DNA of 38,781 nucleotides from an uncultured Traorella sp. (GCA_944324265.1 CALUVS010000022.1:1-38781), one strand, 5' to 3'; positions 18,682 through 27,114 are shown, numbered from the stretch's first letter. Notes: generated by a model not told the origin, from the letters alone. Numbers and translations: made by a program.

Positions 18682-19386
18682 TTACCACTCAATCTGTTCT
18701 ACCGGCAATGGGTTTTCATTGACCGTAATCGAATCAATCTTGCCGCTCTTTACTTTAATTACTTTATCTCCCATAGCTGTCAGAGCCAAGTTATGGGTAA
18801 TAACTATGACTGTCATGTTTTTGGCACGACATGTATCCTGAAGCAATTTCAAGATCTGTTTCCCTGTTTTATAATCCAGTGCCCCAGTCGGCTCATCACA
18901 AAGCAATAACTTTGGATTTTTTGCCAAGGCTCTGGCAATCGCTACACGCTGCTGTTCCCCGCCGGATAACTGCGCCGGAAAATTATCCTTTCTTTCGGCC
19001 AATCCGACACTTGTGACAGCTTCCATCACATCCATCGGATCTTTGCATATTTCACTGGCCAATTCCACATTTTCAACTACTGTCAGATTCTGTACCAAGT
19101 TATAAAACTGGAAGACAAATCCAATGTCATAACGGCGATAAGTCGTCAGTTCCTTTGCCGAATAATTCGAAACAAGCTCCCCATCCACGATTACTTCGCC
19201 GCTAGTCGGTGAATCCATTCCGCCTAAAATATTCAAGATTGTTGATTTTCCGGCACCGCTGGCACCTGCAATCACCACAAATTCCCCCTGCTTGATTGTA
19301 AAATCTACACCGTTCAAAGCAGGTATGTCGACTTCACCGACATGATATATCTTTTTTACATTTCTGAATTCAATAAATTCACTCAT
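18682..19386 (-). CDS. ABC transporter ATPase, MacB/LolD type
   Basis: A 234-residue nucleotide-binding subunit. Walker A is GASGAGKST (about 41-49), the Q-loop region is [11 protein letters not shown], the signature is LSGGEQQR and Walker B runs [12 protein letters not shown], with the switch His in ITHN. This is the MacB/LolD/BceA group that works with FtsX-type permeases. The start at 19386 follows GGAGG; a longer frame to 19398 has no support. It is first in a two-gene operon with the large coiled-coil permease. Confidence 0.95.
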   Translation of the reverse strand: MSEFIEFRNVKKIYHVGEVDIPALNGVDFTIKQGEFVVIAGASGAGKSTILNILGGMDSPTSGEVIVDGELVSNYSAKELTTYRRYDIGFVFQFYNLVQNLTVVENVELASEICKDPMDVMEAVTSVGLAERKDNFPAQLSGGEQQRVAIARALAKNPKLLLCDEPTGALDYKTGKQILKLLQDTCRAKNMTVIVITHNLALTAMGDKVIKVKSGKIDSITVNENPLPVEQIEW

Positions 19387-19418
19387 GATTGCCTCCATTG
19401 ATTTTTTTACTACTAATT

Positions 19419-19426
19419 ATTGTAAC
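19419..19426 (-). promoter_or_regulatory. Extended -10 promoter of the ABC exporter operon
   Basis: The minus-strand TGTTACAAT has a TGn motif before TACAAT, about 30 bases from the ATPase start. No good -35 is seen. The gap 19399-19592 also holds the terminator of the next operon at its right end and nothing else I recognise. Confidence 0.45.
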
Positions 19427-19574
19427 ATGATTTTATGTGAGAATTATCAAAATAATGCTATTTGTTCAAGAATAAGTATGCATATGAATAGGATGCAGAC
19501 AATAAAAGTGAATTTTCTTGTACACATTGATAAAACTGTCATGTAATATCCGATCTATGTACAAAACATACAAA

Positions 19575-19594
19575 AACCTGACAATCGTCAGGTT
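19575..19594 (-). terminator. Terminator of the second ABC operon
   Basis: A perfect 8-bp stem AACCTGAC/GTCAGGTT with a 4-base loop, T-rich tail on the minus strand, overlapping the permease stop codon at 19593-19595. Confidence 0.85.
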
Positions 19595-21164
19595 ATTTGA
19601 TATGAAATGTTTTCGGTGCCTGAGTATAAACCAAGGCCAAAGCAATCAATACATAAATCATTGTAAAGACAACCATGCTCAAACCAAAGACAGATAAGCT
19701 CATCGGCAGACTTAAAAACTGATAAGCTACAATATACGTAATAATGATCACTGCCTGATAAGCAATGCTTTTCATTTCTACCTGCTCATTGAAAGGCTGA
19801 AGCAGATAATACAGCACCAAATAATGCACTGAATAGAAAATCGACATGGCTAAGATCGTCACAGCAATCAAGCCATAATCAAACCAGCTGCCCCCTCCGC
19901 TTATAGCCAGCAATCCGGCTAAGCAAAAAGCAATACATAATGCCGGCAGTAAATTAATCATTACCAATGTCCTTAATCGCTGCGTAAACAAAGCTAATAA
20001 GAACTTCGGCTGACGATAAAAGCGATAATGAAGCATCGCATTGTCACAGTTAATAAACATTGACTGTGTAATCTGCTGGCCGCGATTCAGATAATACATG
20101 ACAAACAAGAAGAAAGGTACACCATTTAAGATCAGCCGCTGTGCCTCATCTTTCAGTTCCGGCACAAATACCAAGACAGCAGCACAGATTGCTCCAATCA
20201 AAACCACTCCCAAAGCAATCCGTTTGGCTGAACGTGTCAGAATAGAAGCATGACGTTTGGTAAATATCTCATTGAAATAAGCTACGCCTGTCTTATTCGT
20301 CTTAATTTCATTGTATTGAATCTGTTTCGCTGCATTTTGCTTCAAAGCATTTTGAGAATAGCTCTTGGCATCAAAAATAACATGATCCGGTTTCAACAAT
20401 TGTTTGTAAATAACTGCATAATCTTCAAAACGTATCAGATAAATACCAGCCAAAATCCCTAAAATCATACTGATAACAAAAATGATCCAATAAACATTCA
20501 CATTCAGTGTCCAATTGAAAAACAGCGGAACATAAGCCATTCCCAATAAAAGAAAAGCAGCACCCCACATCAATGGCTGATTTGCCGCATTTTCATTGCG
20601 GACTTTTCCCGTATATTGATAGAAAATCAAAGTACAGGCATTGAAAATATTTTTTACGGCAATCTGAAGAAACGGCAAAGACAAAAGCAAACCCAGCGGC
20701 AAATCAAACCAACTGCCGGCGATGAGCATGATTGGCAGATAACCCGCTATGATTCTTGCACAGGCATAGAAGTATTCACTCAATACACATCTTTTGGCAT
20801 TCATCCGCATTAATATAATGGCATAATAACGATCTTTGGTAGGATTAAACAAAAATGTATTCATAAAACCGCCGATCCATGTCAAGCACAAGAAAATCTG
20901 ACCAAGTGCATTTTCAAGACTCAATGTCTGAACAGCCATCAAAGGCAAAACCACCAGAATCAAAAGATACAATATTTTCGTTAAAAATAAAGTTATCATT
21001 TCTTTGATTCCCACAAAAATCATTACAATGCTTTTGAATATATCAGAAATATTCATCCAGTCATCAACATAGTCTTTCGCAATCGGAATTGAACGAAGAT
21101 GATACAGGAATGAATTGACTCGATAAGCACTATTCAGCTGAAATAGGATCTTCAACTCTTTCAT
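19593..21164 (-). CDS. ABC-2-like permease membrane protein
   Basis: A 523-residue integral membrane protein with about ten to twelve hydrophobic segments and no enzymatic motif. I do not recognise a named family beyond multi-spanning permeases paired with ABC ATPases in Firmicutes. The start at 21164 lies 6 bases after AAGGAGG; the ATG at 21170 abuts that site. Its start lies inside the end of the ATPase gene (35-base overlap), so the two are translationally coupled and form one exporter. Regulation is likely by the divergent TetR. Cargo is unknown; a toxic compound or peptide is plausible. Confidence 0.8.
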   Translation of the reverse strand: MKELKILFQLNSAYRVNSFLYHLRSIPIAKDYVDDWMNISDIFKSIVMIFVGIKEMITLFLTKILYLLILVVLPLMAVQTLSLENALGQIFLCLTWIGGFMNTFLFNPTKDRYYAIILMRMNAKRCVLSEYFYACARIIAGYLPIMLIAGSWFDLPLGLLLSLPFLQIAVKNIFNACTLIFYQYTGKVRNENAANQPLMWGAAFLLLGMAYVPLFFNWTLNVNVYWIIFVISMILGILAGIYLIRFEDYAVIYKQLLKPDHVIFDAKSYSQNALKQNAAKQIQYNEIKTNKTGVAYFNEIFTKRHASILTRSAKRIALGVVLIGAICAAVLVFVPELKDEAQRLILNGVPFFLFVMYYLNRGQQITQSMFINCDNAMLHYRFYRQPKFLLALFTQRLRTLVMINLLPALCIAFCLAGLLAISGGGSWFDYGLIAVTILAMSIFYSVHYLVLYYLLQPFNEQVEMKSIAYQAVIIITYIVAYQFLSLPMSLSVFGLSMVVFTMIYVLIALALVYTQAPKTFHIK

Positions 21165-21861
21165 GTTCATCCTCCTTCAGTCTTTCCAAAATCATTGCTT
21201 TGAACGCTTCATGATCCCCATTCATTGAAATCTGTTCGAGCTTGCCGTGATGCAGCAGGACAATTTCATCGCATAAATCCAAAGCTAATTCCATGATATG
21301 AGTCGAAAAAATAAGAATTCGCTCTTTTTTGATCTGTCTTAACAGCTGTTTCATTTCTTCCGCGACAACAACATCAAAAGAAGTCAATGGTTCATCCAAA
21401 AGCAATATTTTCGGATTTGCAATGATATGCACCAGCATCATCATTTTATTTTTCATCCCATGTGAATAATCTTTGATCAAACGATCTCTATCTTCCCTGT
21501 CGATACGAATCATATCAAAATATTCATCTTCTGTTTTGACATCCGCCATCTTATCATGATTAATGGAAATAAAAAATTTCAAAAACTCTCGGCCGGTTAA
21601 AAATTCAGGTACAGCCGGAGTAGAAAGTACATAGCCGATATCGTCAGGCTTCAGCGGTGAAATTCCCTTTTCATCCTTAATTTCAATGATCCCGCCATCC
21701 ATCGGAATATCTTCATTCAAACAATTGAAAAAAGTAGTTTTACCTGCTCCGTTTCTGCCCAATAATCCATAGATCTTTCCCTTTTCAAAAGTGAAATTCA
21801 CCGCATCTAAAACAACTTTCTCATTGTATTTTTTAGTTAAATCGCGAACAATTAATTTCAT
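21130..21861 (-). CDS. ABC transporter ATPase
   Basis: A 243-residue nucleotide-binding subunit. Walker A is LLGRNGAGKTTFF (about 33-45) and Walker B is ILLLDEPLTSFD, with the switch His in STHIME. The signature reads YSHGMKNKM in place of LSGGQ, as in the CcmA/YxlF/BcrA-like group of export ATPases. It is first in the operon, overlapping the permease gene. A promoter (TTGTTT-17-TATAAT, 21900-21928) lies just upstream, and tetR is divergent. Confidence 0.93.
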   Translation of the reverse strand: MKLIVRDLTKKYNEKVVLDAVNFTFEKGKIYGLLGRNGAGKTTFFNCLNEDIPMDGGIIEIKDEKGISPLKPDDIGYVLSTPAVPEFLTGREFLKFFISINHDKMADVKTEDEYFDMIRIDREDRDRLIKDYSHGMKNKMMMLVHIIANPKILLLDEPLTSFDVVVAEEMKQLLRQIKKERILIFSTHIMELALDLCDEIVLLHHGKLEQISMNGDHEAFKAMILERLKEDEHERVEDPISAE

Positions 21862-21899
21862 AATCTTCCCTTTCTGATATCTGCAGCTATCTTGGTTTT

Positions 21900-21928
21900 A
21901 TTATAGAATTGAGGCCTGATGAAAACAA
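21900..21928 (-). promoter_or_regulatory. Promoter of the second ABC operon
   Basis: Minus strand: TTGTTT, 17-base spacer, perfect TATAAT, about 40 bases before the ATPase ATG. No copy of the TetR operator seen at 22013-22025 overlaps it, so repression of this side would need a second site or DNA looping. Confidence 0.6.
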
Positions 21929-21985
21929 GCAAAATTACAAGAGTGTCATGTGACAAGGATGTCATGTTTATCATGATTATCTTTC

Positions 21986-22013
21986 TTGACAAAAAATAGA
22001 AAATTCATATAAT
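21986..22013 (+). promoter_or_regulatory. Promoter of tetR
   Basis: A perfect -35 TTGACA, a 16-base spacer and a perfect -10 TATAAT, about 33 bases before the tetR start codon. Confidence 0.85.
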
Positions 22014-22025
22014 GAACATTGTTCA
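22013..22025. promoter_or_regulatory. TetR operator (autoregulation)
   Basis: The inverted repeat TGAAC-ATT-GTTCA begins at the last base of the tetR -10 and covers the transcription start. The position fits self-repression by the TetR protein encoded next door. Confidence 0.65.
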
Positions 22026-22045
22026 GTTTGAAGGGAGGAAATCGA

Positions 22046-22615
22046 ATGAATACCCTTGTTACCTCAAAAGAAGCACTTTTAAAAGCTAGCTGTGAGCTTA
22101 TCAAAAAACAAGGTTTATCTGCTCTCAATATCCGAAATGTAGCGGCTTTCTGCAATGTCTCAATCGGAACTATCTACAATTACTTTCCTTCAAAATCTGA
22201 TCTTATCGCTGCCGTGACTGAAAGTGTTTGGTGTGATATTTTTCATTTTTCAGAAAATCAGATGAATTTTGAGCACTTTACCGATTGTGTTCAATGGGCA
22301 TTTGACAGTCTGAAAAAAGGAGAAGAACAATATCCCGGCTTTTTAACAAATCATTCTGTATTTTTCATGAAGAACGATAAATTAATGGGTGAAAAGCTGA
22401 TGCAGCAATCATGGATACATATCCAAGAAGGCTTCAATCATGTTTTAAGCCATGATAAAAAAGTGCGCCAAGATGCTTTTGATGAAAACTTCACGCCGAA
22501 TACATTGATCAGAATTATATTCTCGTTAATGATTTCAGCGATGATACAGCACAATTATGAATGCGACGGCATCATCAGCTTCATTCATAAAATTCTGTAT
22601 GAAACAATTGATTAG
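22046..22615 (+). CDS. TetR-family transcriptional regulator
   Basis: A 189-residue regulator. The N-terminal domain has LIKKQGLSALNIRNVAAF and the recognition helix region SIGTIYNYFPSKSDLIAAV; the ligand-binding C-terminal domain is unlike any I can name. Start at 22046, 5 bases after GGGAGGAAA; upstream TTG starts were rejected. It is divergent from the ABC operon at 19593-21861 and has an operator over its own promoter, so it most likely controls itself and that exporter in response to the exported compound. No clear terminator is seen before the IS element. Confidence 0.92.
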   Translation: MNTLVTSKEALLKASCELIKKQGLSALNIRNVAAFCNVSIGTIYNYFPSKSDLIAAVTESVWCDIFHFSENQMNFEHFTDCVQWAFDSLKKGEEQYPGFLTNHSVFFMKNDKLMGEKLMQQSWIHIQEGFNHVLSHDKKVRQDAFDENFTPNTLIRIIFSLMISAMIQHNYECDGIISFIHKILYETID

Positions 22616-22697
22616 GAAAGCTAACTATATAAAAATCAAGGGTTTTTGATGAAAAAGTATGAAAATAAGAAAATCCTGAATTTAAACAGTTAGTTGA

Positions 22698-22711
22698 TCA
22701 AAGATCTTTGA
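22698..22711. repeat. 14-bp perfect palindrome downstream of tetR
   Basis: TCAAAGATCTTTGA in the 146-base stretch between tetR and the IS110 element. It could be a protein-binding site or part of a weak terminator; I see no T-tract directly after it. The rest of 22616-22761 holds no recognisable feature. Confidence 0.4.
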
Positions 22712-22795
22712 AAAGTGAATAGAGATTTGTAACTTTTGGGTATGACAAAAACACCCTTTTGAGGGACAAATTATGAAATTATTTCTATTTTGTTT

Positions 22796-23980
22796 CTATT
22801 TTAATAACTCAGGATTGAATTTTTGATTTGTAGTTAATAAGTGATAGATAACTCTCAGTAGTTTTCTTACACAATGCCCCTGTGCACAACGATGACTCTT
22901 ACCTTGAGAACGTTTCAAATCATAGTAGTCTTTAAAGACCTTATTGAACTTGATCACAGGTGTGATGATCTGATACAGTGTCTTTCTGAGATATTTGGAG
23001 CCTTTTTTGGTGATCGCTGTATGCTCTGCATTAAATTGACTTGATTCGTAATGATAGGGTGCAACGCCTGCAGCTTTAATTATTTTTTTCGCATCAGAGT
23101 AATTGCTTATATCTCCTAATTCAGCTAAAATAGAAGTACCAGAGAAATGTGAGATTCCTGGTATGGTGAGAATAGGAGAGTTGCTTTTGGTGGAGAACTC
23201 TTCTATTTTTTTATCTATCTCAGCAATCTGTTCTTTGATAAGTTCTATCTGGCTTACAAGATGCTTGATCTGAATAACTTCAGCTGAAGAGGACATTCCA
23301 ATAGAATTCTTAGCACATTCCTTAAGCATTTCAGGAGTCAAAGAAATATGTTTGCCTCTGCATTGAATATCAAAACATTTACGAATCGTCCTTATATCGG
23401 TATTAGCGATGATCTCAGCGCTGCCGAATGCCTTGAGTACATTCATATAGACATGTCCATATTTGGACTTAAATAGGCTATTAAACTCAGGGAAAACAAC
23501 ATCAATAGATTTCTGCAGTCGATTGGTATAGACATTTAATTCTTCTTTGAGATTATGATGATGTCTCGTTAATTGTTTCTGTTCATAGAGTTCAAAACTG
23601 TTGATCTGAGTTATACGATATTGCTTTTTACGTTCAGGAGTATCCAAAACATCACAGATAGTTATTGTATCAAGTTTGTCGTTTTTGGAAACACTCCCCT
23701 GCATCTTACGAGTCATATCAGTGGTTCTGGGGTTGATCAAAGCCACAGGGTAATGTTTATCTAAAAGATATTTCAATAAAGCAAAATGATAGTGACCGGT
23801 ATCTTCCATACCGATGAGCAAGGAATCTTTAGAATAAGATTTCATATTTTGGATGAGCAGATCAAATCCCTCTTTATTATTGGCAAAGGGAGAAGGCAGA
23901 ACATCAAGTTCACCGGATTCCTTGTCCATAATACAGAAGAAGTGACTGTTTTTTCCAATATCAATTCCAACTAATTTCAT
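22796..23980 (-). CDS. IS110-family transposase (DEDD recombinase)
   Basis: A 394-residue full-length recombinase. The N-terminal RuvC-like domain has GIDIGKNSHFF (Asp7), GMEDTGHYH (Glu59) and SKNDKLD (Asp101, Asp104), the expected DEDD set. The C-terminal Transposase_20 part has LTIPGISHFSGTSILAELGD and a conserved region around ITKKGSKYLRK that carries the family's catalytic Ser neighbourhood. The start at 23980 follows AAAGGATG; the longer open frame to 24055 runs into the non-coding leader and is not used. All key residues are present and there are no frameshifts, so it may be active. Confidence 0.93.
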   Translation of the reverse strand: MKLVGIDIGKNSHFFCIMDKESGELDVLPSPFANNKEGFDLLIQNMKSYSKDSLLIGMEDTGHYHFALLKYLLDKHYPVALINPRTTDMTRKMQGSVSKNDKLDTITICDVLDTPERKKQYRITQINSFELYEQKQLTRHHHNLKEELNVYTNRLQKSIDVVFPEFNSLFKSKYGHVYMNVLKAFGSAEIIANTDIRTIRKCFDIQCRGKHISLTPEMLKECAKNSIGMSSSAEVIQIKHLVSQIELIKEQIAEIDKKIEEFSTKSNSPILTIPGISHFSGTSILAELGDISNYSDAKKIIKAAGVAPYHYESSQFNAEHTAITKKGSKYLRKTLYQIITPVIKFNKVFKDYYDLKRSQGKSHRCAQGHCVRKLLRVIYHLLTTNQKFNPELLK

Positions 23981-24136
23981 ACATAATACATCCTTTCGTT
24001 CATAGATTGTGTGAAAATGGTCTCCACAGCACTTAGACCACAAAACCTGGTGCAAAATACGAATTCAAGACCCATCTAACTAATCATTGTTTAGGAATAA
24101 GGTGTGGTAAGATCCTTTCTAAAGTAGTCAAGCCAC
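23981..24136 (-). ncRNA. Candidate bridge-RNA region of the IS110 element
   Basis: The 156-base stretch between the element's 5' edge and the transposase start has no ORF. In IS110-group elements this place encodes the bridge RNA that pairs with donor and target DNA. It has local self-complementary segments (for example GTGGTCTAAG and GGAGACCA), but I could not derive the guide loops by eye. The assignment rests on position and family. Confidence 0.4.
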
Positions 24137-24415
24137 AGGGACAAATACAAATCCATATTCACGATATTCAATTTTACAAAATAACTGAACCGTAATCAAC
24201 CACGGTTATATAAGGTTGATAGAAAGGAAAAGGTATAATGTAAATGACTAGTTAAATGAGTCATTTATAATATACCAGGGACAAATACAAATCCATATTC
24301 ACGATATTCAATTTTACAAAATAACTGAACCGTAATCAACCACGGTTATATAAGGTTGATAGAAAGGAAAAGGTATAATGTAAATGACTAGTTAAATGAG
24401 TCATTTATAATATAC
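24136..24415 (+). repeat. 140-bp perfect tandem duplication
   Basis: Two adjacent copies (24136-24275 and 24276-24415) read identical by eye over the whole unit; a third partial copy (CAGGACAAA) forms the ribosome binding site of the next gene. Each unit carries a hairpin AACCGT/ACGGTT, a TATAAT, a 9-bp inverted repeat TAAATGACT/AGTCATTTA with a 9-base loop, and a second TATAAT. So the promoter region of the DUF2871 gene has been doubled. The left copy starts exactly where the IS110 element ends. Confidence 0.95.
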
Positions 24416-24428
24416 CAGGACAAAGAAT

Positions 24429-24851
24429 ATGAAAAAAATCTACAATACTTCAATGATCTATTTGATCTTCGCTCTTATCGGAGGTGTATTTTTCAGAGAA
24501 TTTACAAAACTGAATAATTTTGTCGGAAAAACAACTTTAGGAGTTGTTCATACACATTTATTTGTATTAGGTATGTTTTTCTTTTTAATGGTTGCTTTGT
24601 TTTGTGTGCAGAATCGAAGTCTACTGCAAAACAAAACCTTTCAGCGCTTCTATATCCTCTATAACATCTCTTTGCCATTGATGGTGATCATGATGCTTAT
24701 CCGAGGAATTACACAAGTATTGAAACTGTCTTTAAGCAATGGCATCAGCGCCATGATTGCTGGATTTGCCGGCATTACTCATATACTGATCGCAATTGCA
24801 CTGATCATGTTCTTTGTTTCACTGAAACAAGTGTTTAGTGAAAATAAATAA
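24429..24851 (+). CDS. DUF2871 family membrane protein
   Basis: A 140-residue protein with four predicted transmembrane helices (about 8-24, 43-60, 76-93, 104-128). The conserved block FFREFTKLNNFVGKTTLGVV followed by HTHLFVLGMFFF, with a His-x-His in helix two, identifies DUF2871, a Firmicute family of unknown function that might bind a metal or heme. AGGA lies about 9 bases before the ATG. It has its own terminator and a duplicated 140-bp promoter unit in front of it. Confidence 0.85.
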   Translation: MKKIYNTSMIYLIFALIGGVFFREFTKLNNFVGKTTLGVVHTHLFVLGMFFFLMVALFCVQNRSLLQNKTFQRFYILYNISLPLMVIMMLIRGITQVLKLSLSNGISAMIAGFAGITHILIAIALIMFFVSLKQVFSENK

Positions 24852-24860
24852 ATTCTGTCT

Positions 24861-24883
24861 GCTATCCATCGGATAGCTTTTTT
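24861..24883 (+). terminator. Terminator of the DUF2871 gene
   Basis: Perfect 7-bp stem GCTATCC/GGATAGC, 3-base loop and T6 tail directly after the stop codon. Confidence 0.92.
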
Positions 24884-24890
24884 ATACAAA

Positions 24891-24914
24891 AGAAGGGCCA
24901 AAACTGACCCTTCT
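24891..24914 (-). terminator. Terminator of the mannose-family PTS operon
   Basis: Minus strand: 10-bp stem AGAAGGGTCA/TGGCCCTTCT with one G-T pair, a 4-base loop and a T-rich tail, 8 bases after the HAD gene stop. Confidence 0.85.
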
Positions 24915-24921
24915 GTTTCAC

Positions 24922-25578
24922 TTAACTTTTGCATTTATCTATAATCTGTATTAACTCATCAAAACTTTTTATCTGATAATCTGCCTTGGATTGATCCAAT
25001 CCAAATGGACTGAACCGGGCAGCTACTTTTATTTCTGCATTTTTACCTGCCTGTATTCCGTAAGGAGAATCTTCGACTACCAGACATTCTTCTTTTTCGT
25101 AACCAAAATATTTTTGACAATATAAATATATGTCTGGGGCTGGCTTGCTGCTGACAAAGTCATCTCCGCTGCAAATCAAATCAAAGTATTGCAGAATATC
25201 TGCCTGCGTCAAAGCTTTATGAATATATTTCATACTGCTGCTGGAAGCACAAGCCATTTTGATTTCTCTTTTTTTCAGTTGATCCAAAACTTGAGGAACA
25301 TCTGGAAATAACACTTCAGCAAAATTAAAATGACTCTTTTTCTCAGTTTTATACGCCCTTAAGCCATCACGAAATGCTTCTTTATCAATCTTATCTTCAT
25401 ATCCCTTTAGGATAGATGTCCACGGATCCTGTGATTTATGTGAGCCTATCAAAAGATAGAGCCGTTCGCTTGGCAGCGGTGCATGAATGGCTTGAATATA
25501 TTCTCGGTTTAATTGCTGATCATATGTTTCCGAATCAAACAAAACACCATCTAGATCAAAAAAGATTGCTTTTATCAT
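24922..25578 (-). CDS. HAD-superfamily hydrolase, beta-phosphoglucomutase-like
   Basis: A 218-residue cytoplasmic HAD protein, subfamily IA. Motif I is FFDLDGVLFDSE, motif II CASSSS, the Lys motif SSKPAPDIYLY and motif IV VVEDSPYGIQAG; the cap domain lies between motifs I and II. These proteins are sugar-phosphate phosphatases or beta-phosphoglucomutases. Its ATG overlaps the stop of the preceding gene by 4 bases, and it is last in the mannose-family PTS operon, so it likely works on a phosphorylated product of that transporter. Confidence 0.9.
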   Translation of the reverse strand: MIKAIFFDLDGVLFDSETYDQQLNREYIQAIHAPLPSERLYLLIGSHKSQDPWTSILKGYEDKIDKEAFRDGLRAYKTEKKSHFNFAEVLFPDVPQVLDQLKKREIKMACASSSSMKYIHKALTQADILQYFDLICSGDDFVSSKPAPDIYLYCQKYFGYEKEECLVVEDSPYGIQAGKNAEIKVAARFSPFGLDQSKADYQIKSFDELIQIIDKCKS

Positions 25579-26249
25579 AATAACTCCATTTCTCCATCAA
25601 GAATTCTGTCAATTTTTTTCTTAGCTTGTTTGCTTGCTGTATTCTTATAAGCAAGTTTCAGCATTTCTTGACATCTATCCATATTATTAGCAATTTTATA
25701 TAATTTTGCAAGACGATACTGATAAACTGATTTTGCATTAGCATCAATATCAGTTTCTAGAAGCTGCTGCAGCTCATGAATTTTTGAGATATCCTTTTTA
25801 ACATATATGTCATATGTTAATTGACAATCATACAAAAGCATCTGCAGTTCACCATCTTGTGTGTTTTCAATCGCTTTTTTCATATGATTGATCAAATCTA
25901 ACGTATCAGTTCTTTCCTTCTCAGCATAATACCCAATTGCTATACTATAAAATGCTTTTTGATTATTTTTATTTAAACGAATTTTTTTCATTTTCTCAAC
26001 AATTTTTACAACTTTTTCTTCTTGATCATTTGCAACATAAAAATTTAATTGCATAATCAATCTGGTGGCATCAGACATCAGCATTTTTGCTTGTGGAGAT
26101 ACAACCAAAAGATGAAAAGCTTCCTCATCTTTATTTATATAAGCCGCTTCATAAATAGCCTTCAGCAATTTATTGAGCGAAACCTTACGTATACATTCAC
26201 CTATCATAAAAAGTGCTATAATGAAGACCCAGATCCATATATTTCTCAT
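25575..26249 (-). CDS. Membrane-anchored helical-repeat protein, unknown function
   Basis: A 224-residue protein with one N-terminal transmembrane helix (IWIWVFIIALFMIGECI, about 4-20). A cytoplasmic or external part made of helix pairs resembling TPR repeats follows (for example YQYRLAKLYKIANNMDRCQE). I do not recognise a family. The start at 26249 follows TGGAGG; a longer frame to 26297 lacks a ribosome binding site. It sits between the IID gene (47-base gap) and the HAD gene, an uncommon member of a mannose-family PTS operon, perhaps an assembly or scaffold factor. Confidence 0.75.
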   Translation of the reverse strand: MRNIWIWVFIIALFMIGECIRKVSLNKLLKAIYEAAYINKDEEAFHLLVVSPQAKMLMSDATRLIMQLNFYVANDQEEKVVKIVEKMKKIRLNKNNQKAFYSIAIGYYAEKERTDTLDLINHMKKAIENTQDGELQMLLYDCQLTYDIYVKKDISKIHELQQLLETDIDANAKSVYQYRLAKLYKIANNMDRCQEMLKLAYKNTASKQAKKKIDRILDGEMELL

Positions 26250-26296
26250 TCTGCTACCTCCAAAAAGCAGGACGCTTGTTACGCCCTGCTCATTCA

Positions 26297-27112
26297 TTAC
26301 ATAATTCCTAAGAATGTCAATAAAATTCCCAGTCCCAACAAGCCAAATATAATGGTGTTAACTTTTGTTCCTTTCATAATCAAACGATATACAAATAATG
26401 AAAGAAGCAGCGGCAATAAGTTTGGCATGATACTATCCAATACATCTGCAAGCACAAATGTTCCGCCGCCCAATTCAAGCGTAAACGAAACTGGAAAACT
26501 TACAATTTGTGGAATCATTCCACCAATAACCATCATTGCCAACACTTTAGCAGATTCTGTTAATTTCGCTAATGTGCCATCTGCTTGAATCTTAGCTAAG
26601 AACTGACGGCCTCCATTATAACCTAGTTTAAATCCAAACCATCTTGTTAATGTAGAAGGAACTAAATTTAAAAGCAAATATAAAATTACCCCCAAAATGT
26701 TTCCTTCGGCTGCTAATGGAGCTCCTACGCCACATGCAATCAAACGGAATGTACCCCAGAAAAAGCTGTCACCAATACCTGCAAGCGGACCCATTAAAGC
26801 AATTTTCACTGCGCCAATACTTTCAGGATCAAATTGCCCGCTTTCATCATTAGCATATTCTTCTTCCATTGCACAGGAAATACCTAAGCAAAATGGTACA
26901 AACGCACACGTTGTATTAAACATTGTATTATGTCTTCTCAATGACTCAATAAAATCATCTCTCTCAGGATGTAATTTCTCAAGAACTGGAATCATAGCAC
27001 GCAGATAGGCAATTCCTTGCTGCTTGTCATAAGAATAACATCCCAAAGCTTGATAAGAACGCCAGAATACAGAATTAAGTTCTTTTTTTGATAATGATAC
27101 GTGCTCTGCCAT
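26297..27112 (-). CDS. PTS mannose/fructose/sorbose-family IID component
   Basis: A 271-residue membrane protein. The family signature runs through KKELNSVFWRSYQALGCYSY near the N-terminus, ALMGPLAGIGDSFFWGT (about 127-143) and the C-terminal hydrophobic segment VNTIIFGLLGLGILLTFLGI. IID and IIC together form the sugar channel. GGAGG precedes the ATG, 2 bases after the IIC stop. Sugar specificity cannot be read from it; the divergent SIS gene suggests a fructosamine-like or amino-sugar substrate. Confidence 0.94.
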   Translation of the reverse strand: MAEHVSLSKKELNSVFWRSYQALGCYSYDKQQGIAYLRAMIPVLEKLHPERDDFIESLRRHNTMFNTTCAFVPFCLGISCAMEEEYANDESGQFDPESIGAVKIALMGPLAGIGDSFFWGTFRLIACGVGAPLAAEGNILGVILYLLLNLVPSTLTRWFGFKLGYNGGRQFLAKIQADGTLAKLTESAKVLAMMVIGGMIPQIVSFPVSFTLELGGGTFVLADVLDSIMPNLLPLLLSLFVYRLIMKGTKVNTIIFGLLGLGILLTFLGIM

Positions 27113-27114
27113 AT

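Larger units (their letters stand above)
22762..24146 (-). mobile_element. IS110-family insertion sequence
   Basis: The ends are inferred, since this family has no long terminal inverted repeats. The minus-strand ATTTGTCCCT occurs at both inferred edges (22762-22771 and 24137-24146), and CT could be the shared core dinucleotide seen in IS621-like elements. The resulting length is about 1.38 kb. It contains one transposase gene, a short 3' part and a 5' non-coding part of about 155 bases, as in the IS110 group. The right edge coincides with the start of a 140-bp tandem duplication. Confidence 0.7.

Noticed and set aside
18209-18841. 210-residue plus-strand frame
   Set aside because: It overlaps the ends of the permease and the ATPase genes antisense and shows no family motif.
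22762-22771. Ribosome binding site plus short ORF beginning at 22774
   Set aside because: AGGGACAAATT followed by ATG opens only about 17 codons running into the transposase 3' end; the match to the other IS edge is the better explanation.
26049-26588. 179-residue plus-strand frame
   Set aside because: Antisense to the IID and repeat-protein genes, with no domain or start signal.
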